Notes under the pieces: generated by a model
The model's database searches: none
What the model saw: only the letters and a program-made list of their open reading frames with translations
Told to the model about the DNA's origin: nothing
Shown here: positions 61,608-64,000 of the stretch, piece after piece
Layout: each line of letters begins with the position of its first letter
Numbering within the stretch: the stretch's first letter is position 1
NCBI GenBank assembly: GCA_003149345.1
Contig: QFWI01000031.1
Span: 62,001-126,000 of the forward strand
Length of the DNA stretch: 64,000 nt
Direction of reading: 5' to 3'
From: Vampirovibrio chlorellavorus
GTDB taxonomy: Bacteria; Cyanobacteriota; Vampirovibrionia; Vampirovibrionales; Vampirovibrionaceae
Position numbers and translations under genes: made by a program

Positions 61608-64000
61608 ATGACTACTATTGGTTCGTCCAGTGGGTCTAATCCCGTTTCCCAAAAGCCCCCTAAAAAAACCGATGAGGCTGACAAAAAGGATAAAGTCAAA
61701 GCGGAAGAGGGCTCCGCCAAAGACGAAGCAGCCAAACCGGAAGAAAAAACAGGTAGCTCCACCGCCACCAAAACGGAAGACAAACCAAATAGACCCGCTG
61801 CGGCTGTGCTAAAAAGTGGGGCGACTCAGCCTGCCCAGTCAGCGGGCGACCAGGAAATGATAACGAGAGACGTTAAACGGCTCGAAAAATCTGCCAAAGG
61901 GGACACTGCGACTTTCTCTGCAGGAGCGAAACTATTTGGCGGCAGTGCAGCAGACGATTCCGAAGGGTTAAGCAATCTACCCAAAGCTTACTCACTGGCG
62001 GATCCACCAGCGGATCCACCTAAACTGAGTGATGTTGCTACTACTACCTTACAACTCACGGAATCAGCCGAAGCCGATGCGGCTGCCAATCAGGCGGCCG
62101 CTGCCAAGCCGGGCGACACATCCCAAGGACAGGCTGGGGCCGGTAACATTCCCGTAATCGGTGCCGCTGCCGGTGGCGTTGTCGCTGCCGCAACCGCTGC
62201 CGCTGCCGCTAACAGGCCGGGCGCTATATCCCAAGAACAGGCTGGGGCCGGTAACATTCCCGTAATCGGGGCCGCTGCCGGAATACCTGTCACTCTCGCA
62301 GGCGCCTCTGCCGGGCAGGGCGCCACATCCCAAGGACAGACTTTCCCTGGCGATTTCTCTAACGGTTTAGCTCTCGGTACCGCTCTCGGTGAAGCTGCCG
62401 CTAAAGTTGCTGGCCAAGCCGGTTACGTTGCCGGCTACGAAGACGGTTACAATGCGGCACAGGCAGCCCTTGGCTCCGGTCCTACCATCAATATCAACGC
62501 GCCACTTCCACCTGGCACAATCCTGACACAACATGTAGATGATAATCATGACGGCATGGCAGACATCACGACAACAATCACAGTCCCACCCGCACCCGGT
62601 AGCACAACCGCACCTCCGCCCGCTGCTCAGCCCGCAGCCGATAGCGGTGCAACGCCTGCTAACGGTGCAACCCCAGCTCCCGGTGCAACACCAGCTCCCG
62701 GTGCAACCCCAGCTCCCGGTGCAGCGCCTGCCAACGGTGCAACCCCAGCTCCCGGTGCAACACCAGCTCCCGGTGCAGTACCTAACGCGAAACCTGGTCA
62801 AATTTGGGGCACAGATAATTCTGGTGACGGCTCGAACGACCAATGGTACGAGGTAAAACCCGATGGCTCACAGATGGAGGGCTTTGATACTGCTGATGCG
62901 GACGGTAATACGGACGGCAATGCCGACCAATGGTACGAGGTAAAACCCGATGGCTCCAAAATGTGGGGCTATGATGACGATAAAGATGGCAGGGCCGAGA
63001 GATGGACCGAGGAAAGGGCCGATGGCTCCGAGACTTGGGGCTATGATACTGATGGCGATGGCAGAGCCGACAAATGGACCGAGCAAAGCCCCAATGGTCA
63101 GTACAGGGAGGTCTTTGATAGAAATAAAGACGGAGAGGCCGATGAGTGGGGCCCTCTACAGCCCCCCGGTGGCGGAGCCGGTAACCCCGGCGGTGGCGCT
63201 GGCGGAAGCAGTGCAACACCAGCTCCCGGTGCAGCGCCAGCTCCCGGTGCAACGCCAGCTCCCGGTGCAGCGCCAGCTCCCGGTGCAACGCCAGCTCCCG
63301 GTGCAACGCCAGCTCCCGGTGCAGCGCCAGCTCCCGGTGCAACGCCAGCTCCCGGTGCAACGCCAGCTCCCGGTGCAGCGCCAGCTCCCGGTGCAACGCC
63401 AGCTCCCGGTGCAACGCCAGCTCCCGGTGCAGCGCCAGCTCCCGGTGCAACGCCAGCTCCCGGTGCAACGCCAGCTCCCGGTGCAGCGCCAGCTCCCGGT
63501 GCAACGCCAGCTCCCGGTGCAACGCCCGCAGCCGATGCCGATCCTACAGCGACATACAGCGGAATAGGCGGAGCAATGAAAAGGAAAGGAAAAGCTCAGT
63601 TCAACGATGCTGATGTACAAGCAATGGCAGATGGAACAGGCGAATTCGCAGATGCCACGCCAGAAGAAAAAGCCGCTGCGCAGGCATTTTTGGCCAATAA
63701 AGGTTGGCGAACCGCCGCGGACGCCTATGGCCAAAATGGTGGCGCCAAAATGGATGGTGCCATTGATGGTTCCTATTGGACGAAGACTTTTGAAACTGAC
63801 CAGAGTATTGATGCTGTGGTCGGAACCTCTAAGAATATAGCGGGATCTGGCTCCTTTGCGGTTGGTCAAAACGGTGAAACCACCTTAGGCGGCGCGGATC
63901 TGGAGCAGGCTCTGGGTCGTGAAACACAGGCACAAACCGATGCGAGACGTAACCGGGAAAATCGCCTCAATGCCGTCTTGAATATACCCGGGATTGCGAC
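61608..64000 (+). CDS. Large repeat protein C, open at window edge
   Basis: A frame with no stop runs from ATG 61608 to the last base (797 codons so far); AGAGG lies 11 nt before the start. No signal peptide is seen. Order of parts: Lys/Glu/Ser-rich N-terminus (to ~70), Ala/Gly-rich region with two copies of [14 protein letters not shown] (about 180-225), Thr/Pro/Ala linker, then four acidic repeats with DxDxDGxADxW cores ([58 protein letters not shown]; about 405-515). Next come 17 hexapeptides (A-T/A-P-A-P-G), and finally a [15 protein letters not shown]... helical module related to proteins A and B. It looks like a calcium-binding, extended surface protein; the function is inferred. Confidence 0.75.
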   Translation, partial: MTTIGSSSGSNPVSQKPPKKTDEADKKDKVKAEEGSAKDEAAKPEEKTGSSTATKTEDKPNRPAAAVLKSGATQPAQSAGDQEMITRDVKRLEKSAKGDTATFSAGAKLFGGSAADDSEGLSNLPKAYSLADPPADPPKLSDVATTTLQLTESAEADAAANQAAAAKPGDTSQGQAGAGNIPVIGAAAGGVVAAATAAAAANRPGAISQEQAGAGNIPVIGAAAGIPVTLAGASAGQGATSQGQTFPGDFSNGLALGTALGEAAAKVAGQAGYVAGYEDGYNAAQAALGSGPTININAPLPPGTILTQHVDDNHDGMADITTTITVPPAPGSTTAPPPAAQPAADSGATPANGATPAPGATPAPGATPAPGAAPANGATPAPGATPAPGAVPNAKPGQIWGTDNSGDGSNDQWYEVKPDGSQMEGFDTADADGNTDGNADQWYEVKPDGSKMWGYDDDKDGRAERWTEERADGSETWGYDTDGDGRADKWTEQSPNGQYREVFDRNKDGEADEWGPLQPPGGGAGNPGGGAGGSSATPAPGAAPAPGATPAPGAAPAPGATPAPGATPAPGAAPAPGATPAPGATPAPGAAPAPGATPAPGATPAPGAAPAPGATPAPGATPAPGAAPAPGATPAPGATPAADADPTATYSGIGGAMKRKGKAQFNDADVQAMADGTGEFADATPEEKAAAQAFLANKGWRTAADAYGQNGGAKMDGAIDGSYWTKTFETDQSIDAVVGTSKNIAGSGSFAVGQNGETTLGGADLEQALGRETQAQTDARRNRENRLNAVLNIPGIA
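62640..62790 (+). repeat. First short ATPAPG-encoding repeat block
   Basis: About eight 18-bp units of the GCAACNCCAGCTCCCGGT type, with CCTGCTAACGGT variants. They are a degenerate precursor of the larger block downstream in the same gene. Confidence 0.8.
63217..63523 (+). repeat. 17-copy 18-bp repeat in gene C
   Basis: Seventeen head-to-tail 18-bp units (GCAACGCCAGCTCCCGGT and GCAGCGCCAGCTCCCGGT) encode A-T/A-P-A-P-G. The T/A variants alternate in a higher-order 54-bp pattern, so the array has grown by unequal exchange of three-unit blocks. Length changes keep the frame. Confidence 0.95.

Noticed and set aside
63156..63869. Antisense frames with repeated Leu-His-Arg-Glu or Cys-Thr-Gly-Ser units over the hexapeptide array
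   Set aside because: They are shadow translations of the 18-bp repeat; the plus-strand frame continues open from 61608 across the array with sensible domains on both sides.

Overview
The window reads as chromosomal DNA of a flagellated, diderm (Gram-negative type) bacterium. The evidence is a TolC/CzcC-type outer-membrane factor, a heptose bisphosphatase (GmhB), a DUF2490-type barrel protein, exported proteins with Sec signals, type IV pilin-like genes and seven flagellins. Housekeeping genes (ffh, ftsY, nusB, HU, nadA, folP, smpB, gmk, mrp, iscA, nfu) are intact. Base composition looks close to or slightly above 50% GC by eye (not computed). My best guess at lineage is a non-photosynthetic cyanobacterial relative (Vampirovibrionia/Melainabacteria-like), from overall gene style, the many flagellins and the cyanobacterial-type glycogen-debranching protein. 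This is inference; no 16S rRNA gene or other phylogenetic marker was tested.

Layout. 0-3.2 kb: a half-size TauE/SafE membrane protein, a hairpin-rich 47-bp tandem repeat and an exported catalase-peroxidase (katG). 3.6-9.7 kb: a His-rich exported protein followed by a czcCBA heavy-metal efflux operon. 10-11.3 kb: a protein with a 45-bp minisatellite encoding a Pro/Thr/Lys linker. 11.5-20.9 kb: ffh, a decapitated pilin remnant beside its intact paralogue, ftsY-nusB, gmhB, HU, nadA, a DUF2490 protein, folP and a small secreted protein. 21.0-31.7 kb: an array of seven flagellin genes, all on the minus strand. It is interrupted by an unknown multi-pass membrane protein and a terminator-bounded 29-codon gene. 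32.2-45 kb: membrane and secreted orphans, bioF, a MITE-like element, the nfu-iscA Fe-S carrier pair, an SDR reductase, a MGDG-synthase-like glycosyltransferase, a GNAT protein, smpB, an orphan and a radical SAM/SPASM enzyme. 45-57.3 kb: gmk, a receiver-PAS-histidine kinase, a 59-residue ferredoxin, mrp, rhodanese, mgtE, a CDF zinc-type exporter, a CsbD-like stress protein, a glycogen-debranching protein with a GT4 glycosyltransferase, and a CcoG-like iron-sulfur membrane protein. 57.6-59 kb: a class III nucleotide cyclase. 59.5-64 kb: a run of related low-complexity proteins with Ca-loop-like repeats, the last one running off the window edge.

The most striking unexplained structure is in the flagellin array. 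Six of the seven genes have a sigma-28-like promoter about 190-220 bp upstream of the start codon. In three of them a CTCC-N7-GGAG palindrome sits exactly 15 bp beyond the -35 TAAA/TCAA, and a fourth has a variant. This looks like an activator or repressor site built onto flagellin promoters, with long structured leaders behind it. Other notable items are a 140-bp inverted-repeat element with a perfect 8-bp target duplication, a hidden 29-codon membrane-peptide gene, and the repeat-protein cluster at the right edge.
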